Positions 53,389 to 61,887 of a stretch of DNA of 64,000 bases are shown piece by piece. Positions within the stretch are counted from its first letter, which is position 1. Each line of letters starts with the position of its first letter. Position numbers and translations under genes: made by a program. The notes beneath the pieces are model-generated. The model saw only the letters and a list, made by a program, of their open reading frames with translations, made no database searches and was not told the origin of the DNA. Origin of the DNA: Peptoniphilaceae bacterium (GTDB lineage Bacteria; Bacillota; Clostridia; Tissierellales; Peptoniphilaceae); the NCBI GenBank assembly GCA_030152565.1, contig JASLJE010000002.1, positions 106,104-170,103 on the forward strand. The letters run 5' to 3'.

Positions 53389-54627
53389 ATGACTATAGGA
53401 ATAGATATTATTGAAGTTAGTAGAATAGACAACTTAAAATCTAAGAATAGGTTCTTATCTAGGTGTTTTACTGCCAGGGAAAGAGCCTATATAGAGGAGA
53501 AAAACTTTAATAGTAGGACTATAGCAGGCATGTTCTCTGCCAAGGAGTCCATCCTAAAGGCCCTGGGTTTGGGGCTGGCTCAGGGCTTGTCCCTAGCTGA
53601 TTTGGAAATCCTACACGATGGTAGAAAAAAGCCTTATTTAAATATGGAAGGGCCTAGACTTAAGGCCTACTGTGATAAAGAGAAAATAGGAAGTATAGAC
53701 ATATCCATCAGCCATGATGGCGCCTATGCCATATCATCAGCCCAGTTAAAAAAGAAGGATAGCTATAGGTTTGACTGGGAACTTTTGTCCAAGTTAGCTC
53801 CTCTTAAGGAGGATGGCCACAAGGGAGATATGGGCAAGGTCCTTGTCATCGGTGGATCAAAAGACATGGTGGGGGCAGTCTATCTAGCCTCCCAGGCAGC
53901 CTTGAGAATGGGAGCTGGCCTGGTATATGTTCTAGTTCCCCAAAGCATAGGTCCCTTGGTTCAGGCCAAGGCCACTGAACAGATTGTAAGGACTTTGGAT
54001 GATAGGGGAGAGGGACACTTTTTAGTTGACCAGGTGGAAGGTCTGGCAGGGTTTATAGAGGATATGGATGCTATAGCCATAGGTCCTGGCATGGGCAGGC
54101 AGGATGATAATTTAGCCTACTTGTCCTATCTTCTAGAAAATTATAAGGGACCCCTTCTCATAGACGCAGATGGTTTAAACAGTCTGGCTGGCAGGATGGA
54201 TCTTTTGGGGAAGAAGAAAAATGTTTATTTGACCCCCCACCATATGGAATTTTCCAGATTGACTGGGCTGGGCCTGGAAGAGATTAAGGGAAATAGGAAG
54301 GATTTGGCAAAGACTTTTGCCCATGACCATAAGCTGGGCCTACTTTTAAAAGGGAAAAATAGTCTGGTCACTGACGGCCAGAAACTTTACATAAACAAGA
54401 CGGGAAATGAAGGAATGGCAACTGCAGGTAGTGGAGATGTTTTAACTGGCATGGCCCTGGCCCTCTTGGCTAGAAATGACAGTTTGACTAGCCTGGAGCT
54501 GGCCTGTCATATCCATGGCCTGGCGGGAGACTATGGGGCTGGTAAATACTCCAAGCGCTCCCTCATAGCCAGTGACTTAATTGCTTCACTTCCTCCAATA
54601 ATGAAGATGCTAGAGGAGAAATTATGA
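53389..54627 (+). CDS. Fusion: holo-ACP synthase (AcpS) plus NAD(P)HX dehydratase (NnrD)
   Basis: A 412-residue fusion. Residues 1-~120 are AcpS: GIDIIEVSRI with Asp5/Asp6-type metal site, FSAKESILKALG with the catalytic Glu, and ISISHDGAYA. It transfers phosphopantetheine to acyl carrier protein. Residues ~135-412 are NnrD: GKVLVIGGS, AIGPGMG, DADGLN and NEGMATAGSGDVLTG, the ADP/ATP-dependent repair of hydrated NAD(P)H. The NnrE epimerase that is often fused to NnrD is missing. It overlaps alr by four bases (ATGA). Confidence 0.92.
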   Translation: MTIGIDIIEVSRIDNLKSKNRFLSRCFTARERAYIEEKNFNSRTIAGMFSAKESILKALGLGLAQGLSLADLEILHDGRKKPYLNMEGPRLKAYCDKEKIGSIDISISHDGAYAISSAQLKKKDSYRFDWELLSKLAPLKEDGHKGDMGKVLVIGGSKDMVGAVYLASQAALRMGAGLVYVLVPQSIGPLVQAKATEQIVRTLDDRGEGHFLVDQVEGLAGFIEDMDAIAIGPGMGRQDDNLAYLSYLLENYKGPLLIDADGLNSLAGRMDLLGKKKNVYLTPHHMEFSRLTGLGLEEIKGNRKDLAKTFAHDHKLGLLLKGKNSLVTDGQKLYINKTGNEGMATAGSGDVLTGMALALLARNDSLTSLELACHIHGLAGDYGAGKYSKRSLIASDLIASLPPIMKMLEEKL

Positions 54628-55736
54628 CCTATACAAATGAATTAATAGTTAAGCTAAGTAGCATCGATGGCAATGTGAGACAACTTAGGAAGAAGGCGGG
54701 ACAGGCGGCCTTTTATGCAGTGGTTAAGGCCGATGCCTATGGGCTGGGAGCAGTAGTCCTATCCCGTCATCTAGAAGATAAGGTAGATGGTTTTTGTGTG
54801 TCTTCCATGAGGGAGGCCCTAGAATTAAGAGAGGCTGGAATAGCCAAGGACATACTAGTTCTAGGCTATGTAAATCCAGAAGAATACGACCTAATAACAA
54901 GTCACAAGATAAGTGTGACTGTCTATAATTACCAGTTGGCAGACCAGTTAAATAGCTATTTACTTAAGAAGAAAAAAAGGGCTAGGATTCATATAAAGCT
55001 GGATACAGGCCACGGTAGGTTGGGTTTTTTACCAGGGGAAGAGTCCCTGGACCAAATAGAGAAAATAGCCTCTATGGAGGCTTTGGAAATAGGGGGAATC
55101 TTTTCTCACTTTGCTACGGCAGATGAAGAAAATGATGACTATTGTAACCTGCAAATGGCCAGGTACTTGTCCATGGTAGACCAGCTGGAAAAAAGGTCTC
55201 TTAGCCTGGGCCTAAAACACATAGCCAATGACGCAGGCTTTATCAACCATGACTTTGCCCTGGATATGGTAAGATCAGGAATAGGAATTTACGGAGTCTA
55301 CCCTTCTTCTGTAGTTAAGAAGGATGGACTGGTAGACTTGGAAGAAGCCTTTGAATGGCAGTCTACCATATCCCACATAAAGACTATAGAAAAGGGGACA
55401 AGCCTATCCTATGGCAGGACCTTTATAGCTGACAGGGACATGAAAATAGCCACTGTATCCATAGGTTATGCAGATGGCTATAAGAGACTTATATCCAATA
55501 AGGGCTATGTTTTAATCAGGGGCCAAAGGGCCTATGTAAAGGGCAATATAGCCATGGATCAAATGATGGTTGATATTAGTGGAATAGATGCTAAAATTGG
55601 AGATAGGGTGGTTTTAATAGGAAGAAGTGGGGATGAGTGTCTATCAGTAGACCAGCTGGCCCAATGGTGCCAGACCATATCCTATGAAATCATGACCTCA
55701 ATATCTGCCAGGGTTCGTAGAATTTATGTCAATTGA
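54624..55736 (+). CDS. alr: Alanine racemase
   Basis: Makes D-Ala for peptidoglycan, using PLP bound to Lys in VVKADAYGLGA. The second catalytic Tyr is in SIGYADGYKR. The 370 residues are normal, with HIKLDTGHGRLGF, VRSGIGIYGVYPS and GNIAMDQMMVD as other conserved parts. It sits in the Firmicute acpS-alr-mazF order. Product feeds ddl at 12965. The stop TGA lies in the -35 of mazF. Confidence 0.97.
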   Translation: MTYTNELIVKLSSIDGNVRQLRKKAGQAAFYAVVKADAYGLGAVVLSRHLEDKVDGFCVSSMREALELREAGIAKDILVLGYVNPEEYDLITSHKISVTVYNYQLADQLNSYLLKKKKRARIHIKLDTGHGRLGFLPGEESLDQIEKIASMEALEIGGIFSHFATADEENDDYCNLQMARYLSMVDQLEKRSLSLGLKHIANDAGFINHDFALDMVRSGIGIYGVYPSSVVKKDGLVDLEEAFEWQSTISHIKTIEKGTSLSYGRTFIADRDMKIATVSIGYADGYKRLISNKGYVLIRGQRAYVKGNIAMDQMMVDISGIDAKIGDRVVLIGRSGDECLSVDQLAQWCQTISYEIMTSISARVRRIYVN

Positions 55737-55762
55737 CAGGAAGCTGATTTTTGATATATAAT
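55733..55762 (+). promoter_or_regulatory. mazF promoter
   Basis: TTGACA (55733-55738, containing the alr stop), 18 bp, TATAAT (55757-55762). A near-consensus sigma-A promoter, 33 bases before the mazF start. Confidence 0.8.
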
Positions 55763-55794
55763 TAACTCGAGGAATTAAGGAGATAGGTAAGGGT

Positions 55795-56142
55795 ATGAGA
55801 ATAAAAAGAGGGGATGTGTTCTATGCCGATTTAAGCCCTGTTGTTGGTTCTGAGCAAGGAGGAGTTAGGCCAGTGCTCATAATACAAAATGACATGGGGA
55901 ATAAATATAGTCCAACAGTTATCATAGCAGCTATAACATCCCAAACCAACAAAGCGAAACTACCTACTCATGTACAGATAGATCCTAAAATAGGACTTCC
56001 AAAAAATTCCGTTGTTCTACTTGAGCAAGTTAGGACTATTGACAAGAAAAGGTTGAGAGATAAAGTGGGAACTTTTGATCAAGCATCTATGGAAAAAGTA
56101 GATGAATCGTTAAAATTATCCGTTGGACTAAAGAGTACATAG
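55795..56142 (+). CDS. MazF/PemK-family endoribonuclease toxin
   Basis: A 115-residue mRNA interferase of the EndoA/NdoA type. RRGDVFYADLSPVVGSEQGG-like RGDVFYADLSPVVGSEQGG, RPVLIIQND, the strand AAITSQTNKAKLPTHV and LLEQVRTIDKKRL are all typical. It has its own promoter and strong terminator. No MazE-like antitoxin gene fits in the 58 bases between alr and mazF. GGTAAGGGT precedes the ATG. Confidence 0.94.
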   Translation: MRIKRGDVFYADLSPVVGSEQGGVRPVLIIQNDMGNKYSPTVIIAAITSQTNKAKLPTHVQIDPKIGLPKNSVVLLEQVRTIDKKRLRDKVGTFDQASMEKVDESLKLSVGLKST

Positions 56143-56175
56143 AAGAAATACAGATAGTATTTCTTCATTTTTTTT
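56142..56175 (+). terminator. mazF terminator
   Basis: The 10-bp stem GAAGAAATAC/GTATTTCTTC (56142-56166, loop AGATA) is followed by ATTTTTTTT and starts in the mazF stop codon. Confidence 0.95.
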
Positions 56176-56206
56176 AAACAAAGACAAATAAAAATAAGGA
56201 GGAAGT

Positions 56207-56776
56207 ATGGCTAAGGTTTATGTTTTATTGAAAGAAGGATTTGAGGAAATAGAAGCGCTTACTATAGTTGATTATTTGAGAAGGGCTGAAATTGATGTCT
56301 ATCTTGTTTCAGTTGAAGACCAGTTGGAAGTTATGGGGGCCCATAAGATTCTAGTGAGGGCAGATATAGGGTTTGAAGACTTGGATGAAAAAGAGATAGA
56401 TCTTTTATTTTTACCAGGAGGCCTGCCAGGTGCGACTTCCTTAAGGGATGATAAAAAGGTTATAGACTTGATCAAGATCCTGGATGACAGGGGCAAGGGG
56501 CTTGCTGCCATTTGTGCAGCCCCAATAGTTCTTGCCAGGGCAGGCCTTACAGAGGATAGGAAGGTAACCTCCTATCCTGGCTTTGAAGAGGAAATAGGAA
56601 GTGACAAGTATGAAGAAGGCCTGGTAGTGGTAGATGAAAATATTATAAGCTCTAGAGGACCAGCTACAGCTGTTTATTTGGCCCTGGAACTTATAGGACT
56701 CTTAAAGGGAGATAGGAAGAAGGACGAAATCAGAAAAGATATTCTTTTAGACTTGGTGGAAAAAGATAGGTGTTAA
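56207..56776 (+). CDS. DJ-1/PfpI-family protein
   Basis: A 189-residue cytoplasmic protein of the DJ-1/ThiJ family. The acidic partner is Glu in KEGFEEIEA and the nucleophile Cys is in AAICAAP, with FLPGGLPGA between. Relatives include glyoxalase/deglycase and stress proteins; the activity here is not known. AGGAGG precedes the ATG. Confidence 0.9.
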   Translation: MAKVYVLLKEGFEEIEALTIVDYLRRAEIDVYLVSVEDQLEVMGAHKILVRADIGFEDLDEKEIDLLFLPGGLPGATSLRDDKKVIDLIKILDDRGKGLAAICAAPIVLARAGLTEDRKVTSYPGFEEEIGSDKYEEGLVVVDENIISSRGPATAVYLALELIGLLKGDRKKDEIRKDILLDLVEKDRC

Positions 56777-56785
56777 GAGGAAAAG

Positions 56786-57379
56786 ATGAAGGAAAAGTTT
56801 TATAGATATTTTTACACTGGTGTAACCCTTGTCGGGTTGATTCTCTTGGTCTATATGACCTACTATGGATTTAAAAACCAGATATTTACCGACAGGGACA
56901 AGCTCAATGAGCTTTTGCTTAAAACGGGAAGCTGGGGAGTTCTAGTATTTATACTCATGCAGATCCTCCAGACGGTTATAGCCATTATACCCGGGGCCTT
57001 AACTTCTATAGTGGGAGTGGCGGTCTATGGTTATTTTTGGGGGTCAGTCCTTAATTTTATAGGGGTTATGCTAGGCTGTATTATAGTTTTTTATTTGGTG
57101 AGAAGGTATGGTAAAAAATATATCCTCCTGGTGGTTAAGGAAGATAATTTTAATAGGTACAAGGATTTTTTCAACCATAAGAACAGGAAGGAAAAACTTT
57201 TTGCCTTAAGTCAGTTAAGTCCAGTAGGACCGGCAGATTTAATCTGTATGCTGGTGGCCCTTACAGATATGACCTTTAAGGACTATCTTTTGATCTTAAG
57301 CCTGACCAAGCCCTTTTCCTTGACAGTATACAGCATAGTATCTTTAAAATTAATAGAGGCTGGTATCAGCCTAATATAA
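56786..57379 (+). CDS. TVP38/TMEM64 (DedA-like) membrane protein
   Basis: A 197-residue polytopic membrane protein (SNARE-associated/VTT fold). ALTSIVGVAVYGYFWGSVLNFIGVMLGCIIVFYLVRRYGK is the conserved part. The family includes proteins that move lipid carriers or phospholipids; the role of this one is unknown. AGAGGA lies before the ATG, nine bases after the DJ-1 stop. Confidence 0.88.
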   Translation: MKEKFYRYFYTGVTLVGLILLVYMTYYGFKNQIFTDRDKLNELLLKTGSWGVLVFILMQILQTVIAIIPGALTSIVGVAVYGYFWGSVLNFIGVMLGCIIVFYLVRRYGKKYILLVVKEDNFNRYKDFFNHKNRKEKLFALSQLSPVGPADLICMLVALTDMTFKDYLLILSLTKPFSLTVYSIVSLKLIEAGISLI

Positions 57380-57387
57380 GGTAAGTT

Positions 57388-57418
57388 AAAAGGGACCCTA
57401 GGGTCCCTTTTATTTTTT
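57388..57418. terminator. Convergent terminator, DedA-like / lipoprotein
   Basis: The 11-bp stem AAAAGGGACCC/GGGTCCCTTTT (57388-57411) is followed by ATTTTTTC on the plus strand and by TTTTAA on the minus strand. Confidence 0.92.
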
Positions 57419-57943
57419 CTATTTAAGATTTTTTTCTATTTCCTTAATATCCTTGTAGTTTATTTCTACTAGTTCTTTAACAAACTCTTCAGTTGTGTAG
57501 TTTGCCTTATAAGGATATTTTTTTACGTGTTCATACTTGGCTTCTAGGATAAGGTCCTTAGAGTCTTTGAAATCTTCTATTTTAGAAAATTCCTTAACTG
57601 CTTTTTCATAGTTTCTAGTCCTCATTAAATCTTTACCATAGTCGTATGTAATTTGGATAAGTTTTTCATCCACATCCTTGTAGCCCTTGATCTTATTAAA
57701 TTCTCTTTGAGCTGCAAATAGTTTACTATCCTTTTCATAGGCTAGAGCATCTTGGTAGATCTCTTCCATTTCTTCTTCGGATAGGTCACTTGCAGAAGCT
57801 TCTTCTTTGTCTTCTTTTTTGTCTTCTTCTTTATTTTCCTCAAGCTCAGGCTTAGTCTCAGGAGCATCTTCTTTCTTGCCACATGCTGAAAGGCTAAAAA
57901 CCAAGCTTAAAGCTAATAATATTGATAAAATTTGTTTTTTCAT
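57419..57943 (-). CDS. Lipoprotein of unknown function
   Basis: A 174-residue lipoprotein: signal peptide with lipobox LSAC (Cys21), an acidic Lys/Glu linker (about 25-55), then a helical domain of about 115 residues that looks TPR-like (DALAYEKDSKLFAAQREFNKIKGYKD, RNYEKAVKEFSKIEDFKDSKD). GGAGGCAGG precedes the ATG at 57943, which is preferred over 57970. It is monocistronic, with function unknown. Confidence 0.78.
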   Translation of the reverse strand: MKKQILSILLALSLVFSLSACGKKEDAPETKPELEENKEEDKKEDKEEASASDLSEEEMEEIYQDALAYEKDSKLFAAQREFNKIKGYKDVDEKLIQITYDYGKDLMRTRNYEKAVKEFSKIEDFKDSKDLILEAKYEHVKKYPYKANYTTEEFVKELVEINYKDIKEIEKNLK

Positions 57944-58069
57944 ACCTGCCTCCTCTATACTTATTGTCAACGATTTTGATTATAGCACAATTAAATTGTA
58001 AAATCTAATATACAAAAAATTATATAAATAATTAATATATGGTAAAATTAATTTAATATGGAGGTGCTT

Positions 58070-59116
58070 ATGAAACTAGTAAAATTTTTAGGAAAAGTAG
58101 TAGGAATCTTGGTTTTAATCCTGGTCTTATTTGTTTTGGTTCTGTCAGTGACAGAGTATAGGCCGGAGGAAGTAGAAGAGGCTAAGATTTATAAAAATGA
58201 GAAATCAGCAGGTTTAGACTTGGGAAAAGATTATTCTATCACCAGCTTTAATATAGGCTATGCAGGCCTGGGTGAAAGTGCAGATTTCTTTATGGACGGC
58301 GGGAAAAAGGTAAGGCCAGACAGCAAGGACCAGGTGGTGGAAAACTTGGATGGAATAAATAAAATCCTTGATAGGCTGGATTCTGATTTTTATCTTTTAC
58401 AAGAAGTGGATGAAAACTCAACCAGGACCTATAAGATTAATCAGGCAGATTACCTGCAAGAAGCTTATAATAAGTCTTTTGCCTATAACTATAAGGTTCT
58501 TTATGTTCCCTATCCTCTACCAACTATGGGATCTATAAACTCAGGTCTATTAACCCTATCTAAGGAAGGCTTTGAAGATGCCCAAAGATTGGATTTATAT
58601 AATCCTTTCAAGTGGCCTATGAGGGTGGCAAATTTAAATAGGGGACTTTTGGTAAATAGTTATAAGATAGAAAATAGTGACAAGAAACTCTACCTGGTAA
58701 ATTTACATATGGATGCCTATGACCAGGGAGATGGCAGAAAGATGCAGACTAGGCAGCTGGTAGAATTTATGGAAGAAAAGTATGGACAGGGAGACTATGT
58801 AATAGCTGGTGGAGACTTTAACCAACTTCTACCAGGGGCCAAGGACAGGTTTAAAGACTTGGACCATGACCATTGGAAGCCTAAGGTTTTGGATGAGGCT
58901 GAAGTGGGCGAGGACTTTAAGTTTGCCCTAGATGAAGACCAGCCTACCTGTAGGTCCCTACACATGGCCTATGACCATAGTGAAGACTTTTTACAGTACT
59001 ATATAGATGGTTTTCTTTTAAGTCCTAATGTGGAAGTTGAAGAGGTTGGCCTGGTAGATGAAGGCTATAAGTATTCAGACCACAATCCGGTAGAAATGAA
59101 ATTTAGATTGAAATAG
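58070..59116 (+). CDS. Endonuclease/exonuclease/phosphatase-family membrane protein
   Basis: A 348-residue protein with an N-terminal membrane helix (about 6-26) and an outside EEP-fold domain: SFNIGYAG near the start, LLQEVDENS (metal Glu), VNLHMDAYD, GGDFNQLLPG and a final YSDHNPVEM (catalytic His). The fold covers nucleases and phosphatases of lipids and sugars; substrate unknown. GGAGG before ATG at 58070 decides the start. It leads the MATE gene by eight bases. Confidence 0.88.
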   Translation: MKLVKFLGKVVGILVLILVLFVLVLSVTEYRPEEVEEAKIYKNEKSAGLDLGKDYSITSFNIGYAGLGESADFFMDGGKKVRPDSKDQVVENLDGINKILDRLDSDFYLLQEVDENSTRTYKINQADYLQEAYNKSFAYNYKVLYVPYPLPTMGSINSGLLTLSKEGFEDAQRLDLYNPFKWPMRVANLNRGLLVNSYKIENSDKKLYLVNLHMDAYDQGDGRKMQTRQLVEFMEEKYGQGDYVIAGGDFNQLLPGAKDRFKDLDHDHWKPKVLDEAEVGEDFKFALDEDQPTCRSLHMAYDHSEDFLQYYIDGFLLSPNVEVEEVGLVDEGYKYSDHNPVEMKFRLK

Positions 59117-59124
59117 GAGTGTTT

Positions 59125-60477
59125 ATGAAAAAGTACAAGGAGCATACAAGGGAATTATGGTTTTTATCCTATCCAACCATGATTGCCTTTGCCCTGCAAA
59201 GTGTTTATGACATAGTTGATATGGCCTGGGTAGGAAGGATTTCCAAGGAGGCTACAGCTGCAGTAACTATTTACTCTGTAGCCTTTTGGATATTTACAGT
59301 TTTTAATGAGGTTATAGGAAGTTCGTCTGTTTCCATGCTCTCCCAGGCCCATGGGAGGGAGGACCATGAAAAACTAGGGAAGATAGCTGAACAGACTCTG
59401 GGTTTTAAAACCTTAGTAGGGATCTTGTCAGCCCTTCTACTCTATGTGTTTTTAGTCCCTTTGATGGAGATTTTTTCAGATGATCCCCAGGTTATTGACC
59501 TGGCCTTGGAATACGGTTATATTAGAACCTTCTTTTTGCCTATTCTTTTTATGTCTTATTCGGTAAATACTATTTTTAGGACTACGGAAGATTCCAAGAC
59601 CCCCATGTATATAATGATTTTATCTACAGTTATAAACCTGGTTTTAGATCCAATTTTAATGTTTGAGACCATACCAGGAACTAATCTGAAGGGCTTTAAC
59701 ATGGGGGTTCACGGAGCGGCTGTTGCTACAGTTATATCCATAGTGGCCTCTTTTATCTTTGGCATATTTCTTCTGGCTAAAAAGAAGAAGACCTTTGACA
59801 TAACCTTGAGGGGAGTATTGAGGCTAGACTATGAAATAGACAAGGACTTAATTTTAATAGGTCTTCCTTCAGGTGTAGAAGTCTTATTTAGATATTTGTC
59901 AGGGGCTATTTTATTGAAGTTTGTCACAGTCTATGGAACAGCGGCCCTATCAGCAGCTGGTATAGGTATGAAGATCTTTGGCCTGGCCTTTATGCCAGTC
60001 TATGGATTTTTAACTGGAGGATCTGCCCTGGTAGGCAAGTACCTGGGAAAAAACGACATAAAAAATGCAGATATTATGGGCAGGGTAGCCTCCTATATTA
60101 ACCTTATTTTTATGTCCATCATGGTTTTTTTGGCCTATATTTTCTCAGAGGAAATCATGAGGGTCTTTATAGATGACCAAGAGGTGGTAGAACTGGGCAT
60201 AAGAATGATTAGGTTGGCCAGTCCAGCCCTTATTATAGGTGCCTTTATCTTTGGTAGGGCCATTCTTTTTACAGGTTCAGGCTACAATAAGCCTATTTTA
60301 ATAGCCAGTATAGTGGCCAGGTGGATAGTACAAATACCAGCCCTATATATCTTTGTCCTTGTTCTGAAAAAGGATTTGGACTATGTTTGGCTGACTTATG
60401 TGATAGCAGAGGTCTTTGATTTTATTATCCTCTATTATTATTACTTAAAAGGGGAGTGGAAATATACTAGGGTTTAA
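59125..60477 (+). CDS. MATE-family efflux transporter
   Basis: A 450-residue multidrug and toxin extrusion family protein with about 12 membrane segments. The N-terminal SYPTMIAFALQSVYDIVDMAWVGRISKEATAAVT and the repeat-2 segment beginning LILIGLPSGVEVLFRYLSGA are typical. It would export cationic or other small compounds by Na+ or H+ exchange; substrate unknown. ATG at 59125 with AGGAG is chosen over GTG at 59119. Confidence 0.93.
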   Translation: MKKYKEHTRELWFLSYPTMIAFALQSVYDIVDMAWVGRISKEATAAVTIYSVAFWIFTVFNEVIGSSSVSMLSQAHGREDHEKLGKIAEQTLGFKTLVGILSALLLYVFLVPLMEIFSDDPQVIDLALEYGYIRTFFLPILFMSYSVNTIFRTTEDSKTPMYIMILSTVINLVLDPILMFETIPGTNLKGFNMGVHGAAVATVISIVASFIFGIFLLAKKKKTFDITLRGVLRLDYEIDKDLILIGLPSGVEVLFRYLSGAILLKFVTVYGTAALSAAGIGMKIFGLAFMPVYGFLTGGSALVGKYLGKNDIKNADIMGRVASYINLIFMSIMVFLAYIFSEEIMRVFIDDQEVVELGIRMIRLASPALIIGAFIFGRAILFTGSGYNKPILIASIVARWIVQIPALYIFVLVLKKDLDYVWLTYVIAEVFDFIILYYYYLKGEWKYTRV

Positions 60478-60581
60478 GATAAAATTAGTTTAAGGATATC
60501 GATCCTGACCAAGAGGGAATACCCGACTGAGAAGGCGAGAGGATAACTCGCTTTTAGCGAGCTTTTTTTATGGAGGAAATA
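60478..60581 (+). promoter_or_regulatory. Attenuator-like RNA leader of the hydrogenase-maturation operon
   Basis: The terminator CTCGCT/AGCGAG (60547-60561, loop TTT) ends in a run of T and is followed by GGAGG and the next start codon. Its 5' arm CTCGC (60547-60551) can instead pair with GCGAG (60535-60539) around loop AGGATAA, an anti-terminator. Upstream are small hairpins AGGAT/ATCCT and GGG/CCC. This layout is typical of riboswitch-like control. I do not recognise the class. Confidence 0.6.
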
Positions 60582-60827
60582 GTGGACGATAGATTGGCAA
60601 TTATAAGTATTATAGTGGAGGATAGGGCCTGTGTTAACCAGGTCAATGACCTGCTCCACGACTATGGTAAATATATTATAGGCAGGATGGGAGTACCCTA
60701 TCCTAAGAGGGAAATAAATATAATATCTGTCATAGTAGATGGGCCCAACAATATAATATCTGCCCTGAGTGGCAAGTTAGGAATGATAGAAAATGTGCAA
60801 GCAAAAACCATGTACTCAAAAAAATAG
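60582..60827 (+). CDS. TM1266-like putative iron-hydrogenase regulator
   Basis: An 81-residue protein of the TM1266 (iron-only hydrogenase system regulator) family, a small ACT/NikR-C-like domain: RLAIISIIVEDR, VNQVNDLLHDYGKYIIGRMGVPYP, NIISVIVDGPNNIISALSGKLG. GGAGG lies before GTG at 60582; ATG at 60570 has no ribosome site and is the spacer of this one. It opens the hyd maturation operon, as in other Firmicutes. Confidence 0.88.
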   Translation: MDDRLAIISIIVEDRACVNQVNDLLHDYGKYIIGRMGVPYPKREINIISVIVDGPNNIISALSGKLGMIENVQAKTMYSKK

Positions 60828-61887
60828 GATAAGGTCCATAATAGACAGGCTGGAGGAAGATAGGGACTTAAGTGACAGGGACTTTCTAGAACTTTTAAAA
60901 GATCAAGATCCGGCCAACCAGGCCTATTTGGAAGAAAGAGCTGGTAAGAAAAGAGATTCTATCTACGGCAAGAAGGTCTATTTGAGAGGGCTTATAGAAG
61001 TGTCCAACCACTGTAGTAAAAATTGTAACTACTGTGGGATAAGGGCTGGTAACCCTAGTCTAGACCGCTATAGGATGACTGAAAAAGAAATTTTAAAAGC
61101 TGTAGATGAAGGGGCTAAAAGAGGTTTTTCCACCTTTGTAATCCAGGGGGGAGAAGATTCTTTCTTTACAGGGGAGAAGATTCTAGGTTTGACTGAAAAA
61201 ATAAAGAAGACCTATCCTGACAAGGCCCTGACCCTTTCCTTGGGAGTTTTGGAAGAGGACCTTATAAGGGACCTGGCCCAGGCTGGCCTGGACAGGTATC
61301 TTTTAAGGCATGAAGCTGCAGGAGAAGAGCTTTTCTCAAGCCTGCATCCGGCCAGTCAGAGTCTAGGACTGAGAAAGAAAACTCTTTTTAGGCTTAAGAA
61401 GTATGGGATTCAAACAGGTTCAGGCTTTATGGTGGGGGCTCCAGGCCAAGAAGACCTGGACCTTCTTGAAGACTTAAGATTTCTTCAAGAGCTAAACCCA
61501 GAGATGATAGGGATAGGACCCTTTATAGCCCATAAGGAAAGTATCTATAGGGACTATCCATCGGGGGATGCCCTTAAGACCATTAAACTTTTAGCTATTT
61601 TAAGACTGGTCTTTCCCTATAGTCTGCTACCGGCTACCACCTCCTTGGCCACTAAGGATGAGGCTTCTCGCTTTAGGGCTATAGAGGCTGGGGCCAATGT
61701 AATTATGCCCAATCTAACGCCTAAAAAATATAGGGAAAAATATGATTTATACGATAATAAGCTGTCCTCTGGTCAGGAGGCAATGGAATACATAGATAGC
61801 CTTAGGGAAAGTTTGTTGCAAATTGGATATGAAATAGATATGTCCAGAGGAGATAGTAAGCTTAAGGAGAAAAAACATGTACAATAA
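60793..61887 (+). CDS. hydE: [FeFe]-hydrogenase maturase HydE
   Basis: A radical-SAM enzyme for building the H-cluster dithiolate. The 364 residues include the cluster motif NHCSKNCNYCGIRAGN (Cx3Cx2C), followed by QGGEDSFF, LSLGVLEEDL and the BioB-like C-terminal part. ATG at 60793 is inside the previous gene with a distant AGGA; a later non-ATG start is possible. It overlaps hydG by 11 bases. Confidence 0.92.
   Translation: MCKQKPCTQKNRIRSIIDRLEEDRDLSDRDFLELLKDQDPANQAYLEERAGKKRDSIYGKKVYLRGLIEVSNHCSKNCNYCGIRAGNPSLDRYRMTEKEILKAVDEGAKRGFSTFVIQGGEDSFFTGEKILGLTEKIKKTYPDKALTLSLGVLEEDLIRDLAQAGLDRYLLRHEAAGEELFSSLHPASQSLGLRKKTLFRLKKYGIQTGSGFMVGAPGQEDLDLLEDLRFLQELNPEMIGIGPFIAHKESIYRDYPSGDALKTIKLLAILRLVFPYSLLPATTSLATKDEASRFRAIEAGANVIMPNLTPKKYREKYDLYDNKLSSGQEAMEYIDSLRESLLQIGYEIDMSRGDSKLKEKKHVQ

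Noticed and set aside
55737..55794. A MazE antitoxin gene before mazF
   Set aside because: The gap is 58 bases and filled by promoter and ribosome site; no adequate reading frame is present.
60478..60546. TPP riboswitch, because of CTGAGA and GGATAA in the leader
   Set aside because: The conserved TPP parts between and around these words are missing, so the matches are probably chance.
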